A stretch of 64,000 bases of DNA from Planobispora rosea (GCF_014648175.1 NZ_BMQP01000040.1:1-64000), one strand, 5' to 3'; shown: positions 25,167-33,660, counted from the first letter of the stretch. Numbers and translations: made by a program. The notes: generated from the letters alone by a model not told the origin.

Positions 25167-26998
25167 CGAAGCACCGCCTATCCCGTAGCCGCTTGCGGCG
25201 CGATGCGCGCCGTATGCGCCGCGCGGGAATCGAACCCATGATCATCATGGATGACATCGAGTTCGACTCCATCGCGATCGTCATCTTCTTCCGCCTGATC
25301 TGGCGCTACCGGTCCGAACTGGCCCCCTTGGGGCTGGCTCTGCTGGTCGAGGCCGCCGCCGTGGCGCTGCACATCTCCCAGCCGACCTGGTGGGTAGGCA
25401 TCAGCATCGGAGCCGCCTTCCTGACCATGACCGTCCTGATCTTCGGTCGGCATGTCGGTCTGTCCCGTGGCCTGGAACGCGTGTACGCCGCGTACCTGGT
25501 CGCGATGATCGGGGGCTGGGTCGCAACGGCGACAGCCATCGGACCCGGCAAACCTCCCCTCCCCTCGATCCTGATCATCGGTGGCTTCGTCTCGGCCCTC
25601 CCCTGGTGGGTCCACCGTCGCCGACGCGCCAAGGTCCGGGTAGAACGCAAGCTCGCCGCATGGCCCGAACTCGCCGAACAGATCGGCCTCGCCGGATCAC
25701 GCATTCAGTCCGCGATCGTCGATCTGTGGGGCTACCGCTTCCGCCTCGCGCTGGCCCGTGGCCAGACCGTCGAGGACGCCATTACCAAGATCGGAAACGT
25801 TGAATCGGCGCTGGGCGCGCGGCGCGGTGGTGTGCGCATTCAGCCGGTACCCGAGCAACGCGCCGACCGCGCCGACGTGCGCATCATCGAGACCGACCCC
25901 CACGCCGACGCGATCACCTGGCCCGGCCCGTCGATCACCTCCGTCACCCAACCGATGGAGCTTGGCCTATGGGAGGACGGGACCCCCGTAGCCGTCTCCC
26001 TGCTGCGTCGTCACGCCCTGTTCGGCGGGGTGGCGGGAGCGGGCAAGTCCGGTGCCGTGAACGTCGTCATGGGCAATCTCACGGCCGCCGCCGACGTGAT
26101 CGTCTGGGGTATCGATCTCAAACGCGGCATGGAGCTCCAGCCGTGGGCATCCTGCCTCGATCGCATCGCCACCACACCGCAGGAAGCATGCACGCTGCTC
26201 CGTGATGCGGTGGCGATCCTCGACGGCCGCGCTGAGTGGCTGGCCTCCCACGGGCTTCGTGTGTGGGAACCCACGCCGGACGCGCCCGCCCTGGTGATCA
26301 TCATCGATGAGTACGCCGAACTCGTCGATGACGCCCCTGAGGCGGTCACCTACGCCGACTCCATCGCCAGACGGGGCCGCGCTCCCGCTGTCACGCTGCT
26401 CATCGCGACGCAACGCCCCTCACAGCGCGCGATGGGGCACAGCGCCGTCCGTTCTCAGATGGATGTCCGTCTGGCCTGCCGTGTCCGCGAACGCGGGGAC
26501 GCCGACCTGATCTTGGGTGCGGGCATGCACAAGGCCGGATGGCACGCCGACAAGCTCAACGCGCCTGGAAAGTTCCTGCTCAGCGCCCCTGAGCACGACA
26601 TCCCCCGTCGTGGGCGCGCCTACCTGCTCACCGATGAGATCGTTCAGCGCACCGCCGAACGGCACGCCGAGCGCCGTCCGTCGCTTGACCCCATCTCGGC
26701 CGAAGCAAGGGAAACGCCTCTGTACGCCCCTGAGACGGCCTCTGAGCCACCGTCGCCGCTTCCCGCAGCCAGGGGACGGCATGCCCGCCAGGAAGCCGCG
26801 AGCGCCGCCGAGGACGCTTTGAAGGCAGCGCTCGCCAACGCACCCGGAGAGGGCACCTCGATCGGTGACCTGATCACCGCAACGTCGATGAGTCGCCCGT
26901 GGATCTATCAACGGCTGCGGCAGCTCGCCAGCGATGGACACGCCGTCCAAGTGTCCCGGGGCCGTTGGCGTGACAGGCGCGAGGACCACTCTCCGTAA
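25163..26998 (+). CDS. FtsK/SpoIIIE-type DNA transfer protein (TraSA/TraB-like)
   Basis: The 611-residue protein is the presumed motor for conjugal transfer of double-stranded DNA. Hydrophobic helices at about residues 45-145 anchor it in the membrane. Walker A is GGVAGAGKSG near residue 290 and Walker B is LVIIIDEYAEL near residue 378, with the FtsK-like TLLIATQRPS motif following. A C-terminal winged-helix-like region (ITATSMSRPWIYQRLRQLAS) could recognise repeats in the element, as in TraB proteins. The ATG overlaps the preceding stop. Alone among the genes here it suggests the element can move between cells. Confidence 0.92.
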   Translation: MTKHRLSRSRLRRDARRMRRAGIEPMIIMDDIEFDSIAIVIFFRLIWRYRSELAPLGLALLVEAAAVALHISQPTWWVGISIGAAFLTMTVLIFGRHVGLSRGLERVYAAYLVAMIGGWVATATAIGPGKPPLPSILIIGGFVSALPWWVHRRRRAKVRVERKLAAWPELAEQIGLAGSRIQSAIVDLWGYRFRLALARGQTVEDAITKIGNVESALGARRGGVRIQPVPEQRADRADVRIIETDPHADAITWPGPSITSVTQPMELGLWEDGTPVAVSLLRRHALFGGVAGAGKSGAVNVVMGNLTAAADVIVWGIDLKRGMELQPWASCLDRIATTPQEACTLLRDAVAILDGRAEWLASHGLRVWEPTPDAPALVIIIDEYAELVDDAPEAVTYADSIARRGRAPAVTLLIATQRPSQRAMGHSAVRSQMDVRLACRVRERGDADLILGAGMHKAGWHADKLNAPGKFLLSAPEHDIPRRGRAYLLTDEIVQRTAERHAERRPSLDPISAEARETPLYAPETASEPPSPLPAARGRHARQEAASAAEDALKAALANAPGEGTSIGDLITATSMSRPWIYQRLRQLASDGHAVQVSRGRWRDRREDHSP

Positions 26999-27073
26999 TT
27001 GTCTTCGTCTATGTCCACACGCGCGTCTGCGCGCATAGGGCGAGCGCGGCCCATAGACGAAGACGAAGACAAT
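26998..27073. terminator. Inverted repeat just after the transfer gene
   Basis: The left arm ATTGTCTTCGTCTATG (26998-27013) is matched by the right arm at 27052-27073, which contains one extra copy of the 6-bp unit GACGAA. The loop is GC-rich. It may terminate transfer-operon transcription; it could also be a recognition site for the transfer protein. Confidence 0.6.
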
Positions 27074-27106
27074 CACTCAGCGTATCGAGGAAGGAGGTGA
27101 TGCCTA

Positions 27107-27292
27107 ACGAGCCCTGAAGATCGCGAGAGCTACCGGACGGCCGGAGCCGAGCACGGACGACGCTCACGCGTCGAGCAGGGACTTCCCGAGCGGATCGAAG
27201 ACCCCGCAACCGTCGCGGTCATAGTCCTGCTGTTCCGCGATCTCCCGCCCCGCGCACGATCCAAGAAAAGAGCGAGAAACAGAAATGGTTAA
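27107..27292 (+). CDS. Small basic element protein, possible ACG start
   Basis: A 61-codon frame reads SPEDRESYRTAGAEHGRRSR, then VEQGLPERIEDPATVAVIVL and a Lys/Arg-rich tail. It has no ATG or GTG. An ACG at 27107 is nine bases after AAGGAGG. The only ATG nearby (27100) is two bases from the ribosome-binding site and gives a five-residue peptide. Between the transfer gene and the integrase, a directionality or regulatory protein would fit, but I cannot assign a family. Confidence 0.4.
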   Translation, partial: TSPEDRESYRTAGAEHGRRSRVEQGLPERIEDPATVAVIVLLFRDLPPRARSKKRARNRNG

Positions 27293-27371
27293 TCCACAAT
27301 CCAGTCGTCCAAACCAAAGGGAGCCAGTCAAATGACCGGCTCCCTTTTGGGTTCATACGAGGCGTATCGCT

Positions 27372-28904
27372 CTAGACTCTCCAGTTGAAATCTACGCGCT
27401 GCCTCAGCCTCTTGAGCTCCAACTCTATTTTCTGTGCCGCGTCCGCATGCAGACTGGGAAGATTGCTCCGCATGTCCTCCGGAACCGGCCTTATCTTGAT
27501 GTCGATGAGAACCGATCTGATCGCAGCACGTTTACGTTCTATCGTCCAGCCTTCCCAGGCATCGCGAACCTCGTCGCCCGGAGGGATGTCCCCTAGAATG
27601 ACAACCTTCCCGGAGAGCCTGTCATACTCACGCTGAAGCTCCGTGATGCGCGAGTTGACTTGCGCTCTGATGTCTAGCCATTCCTCCCGATCTATAATTT
27701 CTCCACCGTAGTCCAGTCGCGCCTCCTCCTTTCGCTCCTTGGCTTTCTTTATCTGCTTCAGGATCAAGATGCGCTGTTTTTCTTCGGCCTTGTCTGTTCC
27801 CTTCCGAAGTGCCTCTTGGATACGAGGGGACTCCAGAGCGTCTAAGACGGCTCCGGTTACATATTCCTCAAGAGAGTCCGCTTTGATCCGCGTCCCTCCG
27901 CATCCGCCACGCATCCCCCAGGCGCAGGCGTAGCTGTTGGCTCGCGGAGCCTTCTCCCCACGGAAGTACATCTTCTTTTCGCATTTCGAGCACAGCAGGA
28001 TGCCCGAGAGAAGATGCTTCTGACGACGGGTGACGTCTGCCTTGCGCCCTGGATCACTGAACAGTCTGCGGAGTCGCTCGTGGGTATCGATGTCGATGAT
28101 TGCAGGCCAGTCGCCGGGATATTTCTCGCCTTCCCATTCACGGAGACCGGCGATAAACGCTGAGGTTAGGATTCCGCGTAGCGTATTGGGATCCCAGCGG
28201 CTACCCGTGACCGTCGGAATATTTCTTGACTGCCAGTCTCGGACTATACCGCCTAGCGATTCTCCATGATCGAGGAGACGGGTAGCCGCTTCTCTGATCA
28301 GGTCAGGCTCGGCAGGATCTAGCTCTATTCGGATGACCCGACGCTTTCGATCAGTCTCGTGAGGATTGTCGTAGATATTGCGATAGCCGAATCTACGCTT
28401 TCCCGCTCCCGGGCGACGGCCTTTCCTTGCGTTTCGCTCTACGGCCTCGCGTACACGTGCCGACTTGACGGCGCTTTCCCTGCGGGCTCTCAGAGTCTCC
28501 ATGCCACCGTAATACGCACCTTCCGGTGTGCTCAGGTCGAGATCCCCGCCGGTGTACGCGGAGAGGATGACGCCGTTACGCACGCAAGCGCGCTCGAATT
28601 GATTCCAGTCGTCGAGATTTCGCGTGAGCCGGTCGATGTCACGCACTATTACTACGTCGAGTTCACCGCGTTCGATCGCGGCGATGAGCTGCATGAATCC
28701 GTCTCGCGATATCTCCTTGTATCCCGAAACGCCGTCGTCTTTGAAAGAGGCAACCAACCGGTCTCCCCTGCGCGCAGCGTGACGCGCTCCGTTCTCAAGC
28801 TGTGTGGGGACCGACTCCGCCGCGTCGTAGGTCTCACTGAGCCGGGCGTAGACACCGGCCCTGAGCTGGGGTTCCGCCTTCTTACCGCGCTTGTTCTGTG
28901 TCAT
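27372..28904 (-). CDS. Large serine recombinase (integrase)
   Basis: The 510-residue enzyme should catalyse integration and, with a partner, excision of the element. The catalytic domain begins [11 protein letters not shown] with nucleophile Ser23 and contains [17 protein letters not shown] and [10 protein letters not shown]. The recombinase domain follows ([23 protein letters not shown]), then a zinc ribbon with [10 protein letters not shown] and [13 protein letters not shown], and a Lys/Glu-rich coiled-coil insertion at about residues 385-445. This is the standard order of phage and element serine integrases. It lies 28 bp from the right attachment site and reads inward. The ATG at 28904 is used. 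Confidence 0.95.
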   Translation of the reverse strand: MTQNKRGKKAEPQLRAGVYARLSETYDAAESVPTQLENGARHAARRGDRLVASFKDDGVSGYKEISRDGFMQLIAAIERGELDVVIVRDIDRLTRNLDDWNQFERACVRNGVILSAYTGGDLDLSTPEGAYYGGMETLRARRESAVKSARVREAVERNARKGRRPGAGKRRFGYRNIYDNPHETDRKRRVIRIELDPAEPDLIREAATRLLDHGESLGGIVRDWQSRNIPTVTGSRWDPNTLRGILTSAFIAGLREWEGEKYPGDWPAIIDIDTHERLRRLFSDPGRKADVTRRQKHLLSGILLCSKCEKKMYFRGEKAPRANSYACAWGMRGGCGGTRIKADSLEEYVTGAVLDALESPRIQEALRKGTDKAEEKQRILILKQIKKAKERKEEARLDYGGEIIDREEWLDIRAQVNSRITELQREYDRLSGKVVILGDIPPGDEVRDAWEGWTIERKRAAIRSVLIDIKIRPVPEDMRSNLPSLHADAAQKIELELKRLRQRVDFNWRV

Positions 28905-28925
28905 GCCTCCAGCATGGGAGAAAAA

Positions 28926-28940
28926 CCTAGTGACGGGAAG
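28926..28940. other. Right attachment site (attR-like)
   Basis: Element sequence ends AAAAACCTAGTG, followed by the shared ACGGGAAG (28933-28940) and then intact mscR sequence. When ends are joined, ACCTAG and CTAGGT sit symmetrically 16 bp apart around the shared sequence. Confidence 0.75.
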
Positions 28941-29107
28941 TCGTCGTTGATGCCGCCCTCACGGTAGTGCAGGTCGGTGTGGCAGACTCCGCAGGCCTGG
29001 ACGGTGACCACCGCCTCCCCCGGACCCGGATCGGGCACGAGGACCGACTCCACCGACACGGCCTGGCCCTTGCCTCGCGCGATCACGCCGCGTACTTCGT
29101 ATGCCAT
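28933..29107 (-). pseudogene. mscR: 5' part of mscR, cut off by the integrative element
   Basis: The gene starts at ATG 29107 after GAAGGAAAG and encodes the first 58 residues of S-(hydroxymethyl)mycothiol dehydrogenase. It includes the catalytic-zinc residues Cys39, Cys42 and His43 in [16 protein letters not shown]. After NDDFP the frame enters element DNA and stops at 28901, adding about ten foreign residues. The promoter and ribosome-binding site of the gene remain here, 9.2 kb away from the rest. Formaldehyde detoxification through mycothiol should be lost unless the element excises or another copy exists. Confidence 0.92.
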
Positions 29108-29176
29108 CCGACTGCTGCCTTTCCTTCGTTCCGGTGCCCCGGGAGCCCGCACTGGGGCGGTAAGGACATGATCACG

Positions 29177-29217
29177 CGCGGTGCGCCCGGACGGAAGGGA
29201 CCGCCGGGCGCACCGCG
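29177..29217. terminator. Hairpin terminator downstream of the MFS gene
   Basis: Arms 29177-29190 and 29204-29217 are perfect 14-bp reverse complements with a 13-nt loop. The hairpin lies 35 bp past the stop of the minus-strand MFS gene and 70 bp before mscR. Confidence 0.8.
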
Positions 29218-29251
29218 TGTCGCCGGATCCCGCGCGGGGGCGGGGGTGTGC

Positions 29252-30499
29252 CTACTCGGCCGGAGCGGCGTTGAGCGGCGTGGCCGGGACGGTCAGGACG
29301 GTGGCCACCAGGGCGGCCAGCACCAGCGACGCGACGCCGATCACCGCCAGGGACAGGCCGAGCCCTCCGGTCACCGCGGCCAGGGCGCTGACGAGCAGCG
29401 GGGAGAGGAACTCCCCGAGGAACAGGGCGCCGGTCCACAGCCCGGTGCCGCGGCCGCGCTGCGCGAACGGCAGCCTGTTGACCGCCCAGGTGAGCAGGGT
29501 CGGCAGGAGCAGTCCGGTGGCGAAGCCGGTGAGCACGGCGCCCGCGACGATCACGGGGACGGCCTCGGTCGCGGAGATCAGGAGCAGGCCCAGGCCGGAC
29601 AGGGCGAACTCCGCGATGAGCAGCACGCGCGCGCCGCGGCCGGAGGCCCTGGCGAACAGGCCGGCTCCGACGGCGGTCGCCAGCGACATGAGCGCGGTGA
29701 CGCCGCCGATGACCGCCGGGTCGGAGACCCCCACCCCGTCCAGGACGTAGGAGAGCTGAACGATCAGCGTGTAGAAGACGACGCCTCCGCCGATGGTGAC
29801 CAGGGAGGGGACGGCCAGGGCCCGCCAGGGCCAGGGCTCCCGGTCGCCGTGGTGCGGTCCTCCGTCGTGGGGGCCTCCGTCGTGGGGGCCTCCGTCGTGG
29901 GGGCCTCCGTGGTGTGCGGCGGCGGGCTGCCAGAGGAGGAGCGCCATGGGGATCGCGGCGAGCGCGGCGACGGCGTACAGCCAGAACGGGGTGCGCCAGC
30001 CGCCGGCCCCGAGCAGCCCGCCGAGCGCGAAGAAGGCCGTCGCGGCGACGGTGGTGACGAGGGTCTGCAGGCCCAGGTAGCGGATGCGGCGCGGACCGGA
30101 CCAGTAGTCGGCGATCAGAGTGGTGCAGCAGGTCATGATGGCCGCCTCGCAGACGCCGACGAGCACGCGGCTGGCCAGGATGGCCTGGATCGAGTCCAGG
30201 TAGAGCGGCGCGGTTCCGGAGATCGCGTAGCCGACCATGGCGGCGATCAGCAGGCGTTTGCGGTCGAACTTGTCGGCGACGGCGCCGGCGAAGGGGGCGC
30301 CGAGCGCGATGAACAGCGCCGGGACGGTCAGGATCACCGGGACCAGGACGTCGGATCCCGGTGTGGCGGCGAAGTGTTCACTGATGCGGGGCAGGACCGG
30401 CGAGAGCAGGACGGCGCCGAGCACGGGCATGCAGCTTCCGATGAGCAGCAAGACGAGCTGGGGCGGGCCAGCCTGCTTCGCGATGGCCGGCTGGGACAT
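29252..30499 (-). CDS. MFS transporter with His/Gly-rich repeat loop
   Basis: The 415-residue protein is a 12-helix major facilitator. The first helices (LVLLLIGSCMPVLGAVLLSP) are followed by the loop 2-3 signature GAPFAGAVADKFDRKRLL. A central loop of about 25 residues consists of four near-identical GGPHD units. The ATG at 30499 follows GCGAGG. It is on the same strand as, and 90 bp downstream of, the LysR gene. Together they are divergent from the aromatic catabolic operon, so import of the aromatic substrate (or export of a toxic intermediate) is a reasonable guess. The substrate is not determined. Confidence 0.88.
   Translation of the reverse strand: MSQPAIAKQAGPPQLVLLLIGSCMPVLGAVLLSPVLPRISEHFAATPGSDVLVPVILTVPALFIALGAPFAGAVADKFDRKRLLIAAMVGYAISGTAPLYLDSIQAILASRVLVGVCEAAIMTCCTTLIADYWSGPRRIRYLGLQTLVTTVAATAFFALGGLLGAGGWRTPFWLYAVAALAAIPMALLLWQPAAAHHGGPHDGGPHDGGPHDGGPHHGDREPWPWRALAVPSLVTIGGGVVFYTLIVQLSYVLDGVGVSDPAVIGGVTALMSLATAVGAGLFARASGRGARVLLIAEFALSGLGLLLISATEAVPVIVAGAVLTGFATGLLLPTLLTWAVNRLPFAQRGRGTGLWTGALFLGEFLSPLLVSALAAVTGGLGLSLAVIGVASLVLAALVATVLTVPATPLNAAPAE
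29859..29918. repeat. 15-bp tandem repeat in the MFS gene
   Basis: CCTCCGTCGTGGGGG occurs three times perfectly (29859-29903) with a fourth degenerate unit. The repeat is in frame and encodes GGPHD units in the cytoplasmic loop, so unit gain or loss would keep the frame. Confidence 0.9.
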
Positions 30500-30588
30500 G
30501 CGGGCCTCGCTAGATGTCGCGGGGGATGGTGCACAGCACTGTCGGGCAAGGGACGCGACGCGCGGAAGACCGGAAGTTCTGATATCCC

Positions 30589-31512
30589 TCATCCACGGGG
30601 TGGATGGTCCTGCTCCCGCAGCGCCCGCCCGACCTCGGCCGCCCTCTCGCGGAGCCAGATGTGCGCCGCGTCCTGGCTGTGCACGGGATGCCACCACAGG
30701 GCCTCCTGCAGCGCCGCCTCGAACGGGCAGGGCAGCACGCGGACCGGAGCGAGCCCGCGCAGCATCTCGGCCAGGCGCCGCTGGACCAGGGTGACCCGGC
30801 GGGTCCCGGCCACCAGGTTGGGCAGCAGGGAGAAGCTCTGCACGGACACCTCCACGCGGGGTTCCAGTCCCAGCGTGCTCAGCTGCCGGGTGACCGGGGC
30901 GTCGAAGAAGCGCCGGTAGACCGCCCAGGGCAGCCGGGCCAGGTCGTCCAGGGTGATGTGGTCGCCGATGTCGGGATGGTCGTCGGCGACCAGGCACACC
31001 CACTCGTCGCGGTACAGCTCCACGGCGGGGAAACCCCTGATCACACCGTGCGGCATGAGCACGCCGTCGACGCCGCCGAGCACCGTGCCGGTGTCCTCCA
31101 CGATCCTGCCGTCCAGGTTCCGGAAGTGCAGCCGGACACCGGGCGCCTCGGCGTGCAGGGCGCGGGCGAGCTCGGCGCCGAAGACCGCGATGGCGTAGTC
31201 GGAGGAGAGCAGGGTGAACTCGCGCTGCTCGACGGCCGGCTGGAAGTCCGCCCGGCTGGTGAAGAGCCGCTCCAGCATGACGCAGGCGCTGGCCGCCGGT
31301 TCCCGCAGTGCGCTGCCCAGGGCGGTCAGCTCGTAGGTGTTGCCCTTCCTGACCAGCAGGTCGTCGGAGAAGTGGCGGCGGAGCCTGGCCAGCGCGGCGC
31401 TGGTCGCCGGCTGGCTGAGCCCGATCCGCAGCCCGGCCCGGGTCACGCTGCGCTCCTCCAGCAGCGCGCGCAGGGCGACCACGAGATTCAGATCCAGGCT
31501 GGCGAGGTTCAC
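30589..31512 (-). CDS. LysR-family transcriptional regulator
   Basis: The 307-residue protein has a LysR winged helix in the first 65 residues (LASLDLNLVVALRALLEERS, GLSQPATSAALARLRRHF) and the substrate-binding domain after it. The NodD-like N-terminus (SLDLNLLxxLxxL) is common in regulators of aromatic catabolism. The GTG at 31512 follows GGAAGG. It is divergent from the FAH gene at 31622; the 109-bp gap holds the AT-richer stretch 31535-31575, a likely operator. It probably activates the aromatic operon in response to the substrate or a ring-cleavage product. Confidence 0.9.
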   Translation of the reverse strand: MNLASLDLNLVVALRALLEERSVTRAGLRIGLSQPATSAALARLRRHFSDDLLVRKGNTYELTALGSALREPAASACVMLERLFTSRADFQPAVEQREFTLLSSDYAIAVFGAELARALHAEAPGVRLHFRNLDGRIVEDTGTVLGGVDGVLMPHGVIRGFPAVELYRDEWVCLVADDHPDIGDHITLDDLARLPWAVYRRFFDAPVTRQLSTLGLEPRVEVSVQSFSLLPNLVAGTRRVTLVQRRLAEMLRGLAPVRVLPCPFEAALQEALWWHPVHSQDAAHIWLRERAAEVGRALREQDHPPRG

Positions 31513-31621
31513 GGCATCCCTTCCGCTATCCATCCGATGGATTACTCCGATCTGGAGAATCGATTTCCCAGATCCGTCCGGTTGGCTCAAGGTTAAGGGC
31601 ACCGCACCGGGAGGAAACATC

Positions 31622-32683
31622 GTGGAAACACACCCGCCTCTTGCCGGCCCGTTCGCGATCGGCACCTTCTCCGCAGGGAACGGCCCGGCCTTCCCCGGTC
31701 TCGTTACCGGAGACCGGGTCCTGGACCTGCGCACCGTCCCCGCGCTCGGCGCACCGGATCCGACCACGCGGCTGACCACGCGGGTCCTGCTGGAACGCTG
31801 GGACACCGCGCTGCCGCTGCTGCACGACGCCGCCGGATCGGTGGAGGGCACGTGGCTGCCGCTGGCGGAGCTGCGGGTGCACGCCCCCGTCGAGCCCCGG
31901 CAGATCCTGCAGTCCGGCGCCAACTACCGCACGCACGTCATCGACCTGGCGGTGGCACACGAGCCCGCGGACGGCCGCCCCGCCGAGCAGGTGCGGGCCG
32001 AGGTCGCCGCGATGATGGACCGCCGCGCCGCCGAGGACCGGCCGTACGTGTTCATCGGCCTGCCCTCCTCGGTCACCGGCCCGTACGACGACGTGGTGAT
32101 CCCCGCCTGGTGCGCCAAGCCGGACTGGGAACTGGAACTCGCCGCGGTGATCGGCCGCCCGGCCTTCCGGGTCCCGGCCGAGCACGCGCTGGAGCATGTC
32201 GCCGCCTACACCATCGCCAACGACCTCACGGCCCGCGAGCTGGTGTTCCGCCGTGACATGCCGGAGATCGGCACCGACTGGCTACGGGCCAAGAACGCCC
32301 CGACCTTCACCCCGCTCGGGCCCTACCTGGTGCCGTCCGCCTTCGTCGCCGACCCCGGCGACCTGCGGGTGACCCTGCGGCTCAACGGCGAGGCGATGCA
32401 GGACGAGTCCACCAAGGACATGATCTTCGACGTGGCGCGGCTGGTGTCCTACGTCTCACAGACCGTGGAGCTGTTCCCGGGCGACCTGGTGCTCACCGGC
32501 AGCCCGGCCGGGAACGGCATGCACTGGGGCCGGTTGCTCCGCCCCGGCGACGTGATGGAGGGGACGATCACCGGTCTGGGCGTCCAGCGCAACCGGTGCG
32601 TGGCCGAGCCGCCCCCGATGACCGGGCCGTCTTCGGTGACCGGGCCGTCTTCGGTGACCGGGCCGTCCCCGCGGGAGGCGTGA
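31622..32683 (+). CDS. Fumarylacetoacetate hydrolase (FAH) family protein 1
   Basis: The 353-residue protein belongs to the FAH/2-keto-4-pentenoate hydratase family, metal-dependent enzymes that hydrolyse or hydrate ring-cleavage products. Family segments are ILQSGANYRTHV, KPDWELELAAVIGR, YTIANDLTARE and FPGDLVLTGSPAGNG, including the acidic metal ligands. The GTG start follows GGGAGG. A 30-residue insertion (residues ~105-135) separates the first two motifs. The C-terminus carries a TGPSSV repeat from three 18-bp units. The stop overlaps the cyclase-family start (TGATG). It is the first gene of the aromatic operon. Confidence 0.88.
   Translation: METHPPLAGPFAIGTFSAGNGPAFPGLVTGDRVLDLRTVPALGAPDPTTRLTTRVLLERWDTALPLLHDAAGSVEGTWLPLAELRVHAPVEPRQILQSGANYRTHVIDLAVAHEPADGRPAEQVRAEVAAMMDRRAAEDRPYVFIGLPSSVTGPYDDVVIPAWCAKPDWELELAAVIGRPAFRVPAEHALEHVAAYTIANDLTARELVFRRDMPEIGTDWLRAKNAPTFTPLGPYLVPSAFVADPGDLRVTLRLNGEAMQDESTKDMIFDVARLVSYVSQTVELFPGDLVLTGSPAGNGMHWGRLLRPGDVMEGTITGLGVQRNRCVAEPPPMTGPSSVTGPSSVTGPSPREA
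32619..32672. repeat. 18-bp tandem repeat at the end of FAH gene 1
   Basis: TGACCGGGCCGTCTTCGG occurs at 32619-32636 and 32637-32654, with a third partly diverged unit to 32672. It encodes TGPSSV repeats in the C-terminal tail. Confidence 0.9.
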
Positions 32684-33660
32684 TGCTCCACCGCACCGGC
32701 ATGCCCGACCGAGCCGACCCCGAGGGCGCCATCGCCGAGGCCGCCGCGAAGTACTCCAACTGGGGCCGCTGGGGGGACGACGACGTCCTGGGCACCGTCA
32801 ACTTCATCGACGGGGCCAAGCGCCGCGAGGCCGCCGCGCTGGTACGGCAGGGCACGTCCTTCTCGCTCTCCCAGCGTTTCGACACCGACGGCCCGCAGAA
32901 GGGCTGGCGGCGCCGTACCAACCCGGTGCACACCATGACCGACACCGGCACGGACGCCGTCCACGGCGACCAGGGCTTCCCGCACGGGTTCGGCGGCGCG
33001 GACGACGTCATCGCCATGCCGCTGCAGTGCTCCACCCAGTGGGACGGCCTGGGCCACATCTTCGACCACGGCCTGGCCTGGAACGGCCGCCCCGCCGACA
33101 GGGTCGTCACCTCCGCCGGTGACCTGGTCACCGGCATCGAGCACCTGGCCGCGGCCGTGGCGGGCCGCGGCGTCCTGCTCGACGTCGGCCGCGTGCTCGG
33201 CGACGACGGCGAGCTGCCGGACGGCTTCGCCGTCACCGAGGAGCACCTGACCGCCACCGCCGAGGCGCACGGCGTCGCGATCGGCCGGGGCGACATCGTG
33301 TGCGTGCGCACCGGGCAGCTCACCCGGGCCCGCCGCGACGGCTGGGGCGACTACGCCGGCGGCCCGGCCCCGGGCCTGTCGTTCACCACCGCCGGCTGGC
33401 TGCACCGTACCGAGATCGCCGCCATCGCCACCGACACCTGGGGTTTCGAGGTCCGGCCGAACGAGTTCGACCACGCCTTCCAGCCCCTGCACCAGGTCGT
33501 CATCCCCCACATCGGACTCCTCATCGGCGAGATGTGGGACCTGGACGCCCTCGCGGCGCACTGCGCCGCCGACGGCGTCCACGAGTTCTTCCTCACCGCC
33601 GCCCCGCTGCCCGTCACCGGAGCGGTCGGCTCCCCCGTCAACCCCATCGCCATCAAGTGA
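32683..33660 (+). CDS. Cyclase-family (kynurenine formamidase-like) hydrolase
   Basis: The 325-residue protein belongs to the cyclase/formamidase family (PF04199). Its zinc-motif region is QWDGLGHIFDHG, a variant of HxGTHxDxPxH, and the start has the typical NWGRWGDDDVLGTVNFI. Homologues of this size act in aromatic degradation or as isatin-hydrolase-like enzymes. The ATG overlaps the FAH stop codon; the FAD monooxygenase starts 8 bp after its end. The reaction in this pathway is not known; hydrolysis of an amide or lactone intermediate is plausible. Confidence 0.85.
   Translation: MLHRTGMPDRADPEGAIAEAAAKYSNWGRWGDDDVLGTVNFIDGAKRREAAALVRQGTSFSLSQRFDTDGPQKGWRRRTNPVHTMTDTGTDAVHGDQGFPHGFGGADDVIAMPLQCSTQWDGLGHIFDHGLAWNGRPADRVVTSAGDLVTGIEHLAAAVAGRGVLLDVGRVLGDDGELPDGFAVTEEHLTATAEAHGVAIGRGDIVCVRTGQLTRARRDGWGDYAGGPAPGLSFTTAGWLHRTEIAAIATDTWGFEVRPNEFDHAFQPLHQVVIPHIGLLIGEMWDLDALAAHCAADGVHEFFLTAAPLPVTGAVGSPVNPIAIK

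Larger units (their letters stand above)
19691..28940. mobile_element. 9.24-kb integrative element inserted in mscR (minimal AICE-like)
   Basis: The element lies between two copies of ACGGGAAG (19691-19698 and 28933-28940) inside the mscR coding sequence. It encodes a large serine recombinase at the right end, an FtsK/SpoIIIE-type transfer protein, small membrane proteins next to it, two GntR-type regulators, an XRE regulator and a cysteine hydrolase. This resembles actinomycete integrative and conjugative elements, which transfer double-stranded DNA with one FtsK-like protein. No replication initiator (RepSA, RepAM or prim-pol type) is recognisable. Several genes between 20 and 23 kb are visibly less GC-rich than the host DNA. 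Confidence 0.9.

Noticed and set aside
19691-28940. tRNA gene as integration target of the element
   Set aside because: No cloverleaf is seen at either end, and both flanks continue the mscR reading frame instead.
29859-29918. Possible CRISPR-like repeat array
   Set aside because: The units are 15 bp, directly abutting and in frame with a protein; there are no spacers and no cas genes.
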